Origin: UBA4427 sp046351135
Lineage (GTDB): Bacteria; Myxococcota_A; UBA9160; UBA4427
Assembly: GCA_046351135.1 (NCBI GenBank)
Contig: JAXLZA010000008.1
Span: 62,001 to 126,000, forward strand
Direction: 5' to 3'
DNA length: 64,000 nucleotides
Positions 63,002-64,000 of the stretch are shown here, in pieces. Both the position numbers and the translations under genes were made by a program. Positions within the stretch are counted from its first letter, which is position 1, and every line of letters begins with the position of its first letter. The notes beneath the pieces were generated by a model, which saw nothing but the letters and a program-made list of their open reading frames with translations, made no database searches and was not told the origin of the DNA.

Positions 63002-63161
63002 GCGAGCGACCGGCGCGGTGCTCGGGGCGCGAAGTCAAGCGCAGCCCGCAGCCCGCTCCATCCAGCCGGTCGCCGATGCGAGCGGATGCGAGAAGCGCCA
63101 AAGGCCGTGCCGAGGGCGAGCCATTCGCGCCCCGAGCGCCGCGTCGGTCGCGCCTTGTGAG
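63002..63161 (-). repeat. Palindromic repeat unit, copy 2 (inverted)
   Basis: The reverse-orientation copy of the unit at 62591-62750, with its own 27-bp terminal inverted repeats (63006-63032 and 63125-63151). Differences cluster in the middle of the unit. The two copies could pair to form a cruciform or long hairpin around the 251-nt centre. Confidence 0.75.
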
Positions 63162-63190
63162 AAGCCCCGAGCCCCGCGAAGAGACCGACC

Positions 63191-63711
63191 CTAAGCCGCG
63201 TGCATCCTCGCGCGGAAGTGTTTGCCTTTGACCGCATAGTCCGCCACATGCGACGCACACCACGCGTTCGGCTTGACCAGCACCGGGAAGCCCGAGCCCG
63301 CGACCATGCCGGCGAGCTGCTTCACGTAGTCGGAGGAGTCGAAACGCTCGTTGGGATTCGCGTCGACGTGGACCCAGATCTGCTGCTGGGTCGGCGAGAG
63401 CTGGAACGCATCGACCATCCGCATCGCGAGGTCGAGGGAGAGCCAGGTCTCGGTCGAGAGCTTCTCGAAGAGCGTGACCTCCTTGCGGTCGTGGCGGCGG
63501 GTGTAGAAGACGCGTCCGCCCTTGCCGGGATTGAGGACGCAGGCGACGGTGACGAACTCCATGCGCGTGGCGGTCTTCTGGGCGTCGGTCCCGATGTGGA
63601 CCGTCTGGCCTGCGCGGACGAGCGCGGCGACGCTGCTCATCATGTCGAGGACCTCGGCTCCTCCCAGGGTCCACCACCGGCTCTCGAGCTCCAGAGACAT
63701 CGGGCTTCGCA
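63191..63711 (-). CDS. YkuK-like RNase-H-fold protein (DUF458)
   Basis: About 173 residues. VHIGTDAQKTATRMEFVTVA with RVFYTRRHDRKEVTLFEKL matches the YkuK/DUF458 pattern of an RNase-H-like strand-helix core with conserved GTDxQ; IWVHVDANPNERFDSSDYVK supplies a further acidic pair (VHVDAN), and the C-terminal VKPNAWCASHVADY matches the family's late strand. Function is unknown in any organism. The start could be ATG 63711 or 63699; an in-frame start at 63769 gives an Arg/Thr-rich leader and is unlikely. The stop lies 30 nt beyond the inverted repeat. Confidence 0.78.
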
Positions 63712-63822
63712 TCGTTCTCTCCGTTCTCTCCGTTCGACGGCTCCGTTCGTTCCCGCTTCCGCTCCCCACCGCCCCGCGTTCACCGATTCCCGTTCAGCGC
63801 TTCCCGTTCAGCGACCCCCGAA

Positions 63823-63862
63823 ACGACGAAGCCCCCGCGCAGGGGCGCAGGGGCTTCGTCGT
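63823..63862. terminator. Strong hairpin near the window's right end
   Basis: A perfect 13-bp stem, ACGACGAAGCCCC (63823-63835) with GGGGCTTCGTCGT (63850-63862), is closed by a 14-nt loop. It lies about 110 nt upstream of the YkuK-like gene on the minus strand, so it more likely ends a transcript entering from the right. TCATTCGG follows on the plus strand; there is no long T-run. Confidence 0.55.
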
Positions 63863-64000
63863 CATTCGGCTCGCTCGCATCGTCGGGACGCGCAGGTCAC
63901 GTCCGCCCGGGGAGTCCGGCATGGCCCGGTACGGGGCGGACCGGATCTCGGCCGTCCGACCGGCCTCGCCTCCGCGAGTCGCCGTCGCGGACCCGTGCTC
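63863..64000. other. Right window edge
   Basis: The last 138 nt show no recognisable gene start or end on either strand. CCCGTTCAGCG-type direct repeats (63789-63812) lie just before the hairpin. Confidence 0.3.

Larger units (their letters stand above)
62562..63190. other. Noncoding region holding an inverted repeat pair
   Basis: A 629-nt region between pheT and the YkuK-like gene. It is dominated by two palindromic repeat units in opposite orientation (62591-62750 and 63002-63161) around a 251-nt unique centre. Open frames across it are continuous only because stop codons are rare in GC-rich DNA, and show no family features. Confidence 0.6.

Noticed and set aside
62832..63194. Open frames across the inverted repeat region
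   Set aside because: They run through both repeat units in several frames, without codon bias or family similarity.

Overview
The window is a gene-dense, very GC-rich bacterial chromosome segment whose codons mostly end in G or C. The organism is Gram-negative: there is a TPR/outer-membrane beta-barrel protein, several lipoproteins, and two proteins with PEP-CTERM sorting tails, which imply an exosortase encoded elsewhere. Gene content fits a deltaproteobacterial or Myxococcota-like lineage, but nothing here proves it; no rRNA, tRNA, CRISPR array or transposase gene was found.

Layout. 0-9.6 kb is central metabolism and stress: purA (cut by the left edge) and serA on the minus strand, aroA, two Hsp20 genes, then a tight tal-pgi-rpiA operon. 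9.8-12.5 kb holds a small unknown gene, a PaaI-like thioesterase and a sigma-54 activator. 12.9-19.0 kb is an eight-gene N-type ATPase operon with a circularly permuted gene order and no atpR, followed by a divergent DUF4010/MgtC-like membrane protein; this stretch looks less GC-rich than its surroundings. 21-33 kb is a housekeeping mixture: SMP-30 protein, transglutaminase-like protein, P-loop kinase, rhomboid protease, Ada-AlkA repair fusion, YgiQ radical-SAM enzyme, RNA m5U methyltransferase, GNAT, RibD-like reductase.

33-43 kb carries an orphan two-PAS histidine kinase, a DUF4136 lipoprotein, a hydrolase-Rieske-TPR lipoprotein operon (the last gene frameshifted at a G7 run), and a minus-strand envelope cluster (PEP-CTERM protein, TPR-barrel, proline-rich secreted protein, methyltransferase). 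43.3-47.6 kb pairs a catalytically degenerate CCA-adding-enzyme relative with a SWIM-SNF2 helicase. 48-53 kb holds a phosphatase, a 3-hydroxyacyl-CoA dehydrogenase, a long-form GAPDH and an MFS transporter. 52.9-58.8 kb is a minus-strand operon of CHASE2 cyclase, DUF928 protein and a 15-repeat FG-GAP/VCBS protein with a PEP-CTERM tail. 59-62.6 kb is pheS-pheT (pheT frameshifted near its 3' end), then a repeat-filled noncoding stretch and a YkuK-like gene.

The strongest candidate for something undescribed is a noncoding element present twice (about 4533-4687 and 49813-49967). Both copies have a 131-nt core of nested stems with identical spacing, paired-base compensatory changes between the copies, and near-invariant internal and apical loop sequences. 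That is the signature of a conserved structured RNA or a structure-dependent DNA repeat. A separate palindromic repeat of about 160 bp occurs as an inverted pair at 62.6-63.2 kb. Several genes have a TANNNT box only 6-11 nt before the start codon, suggesting leaderless transcripts.
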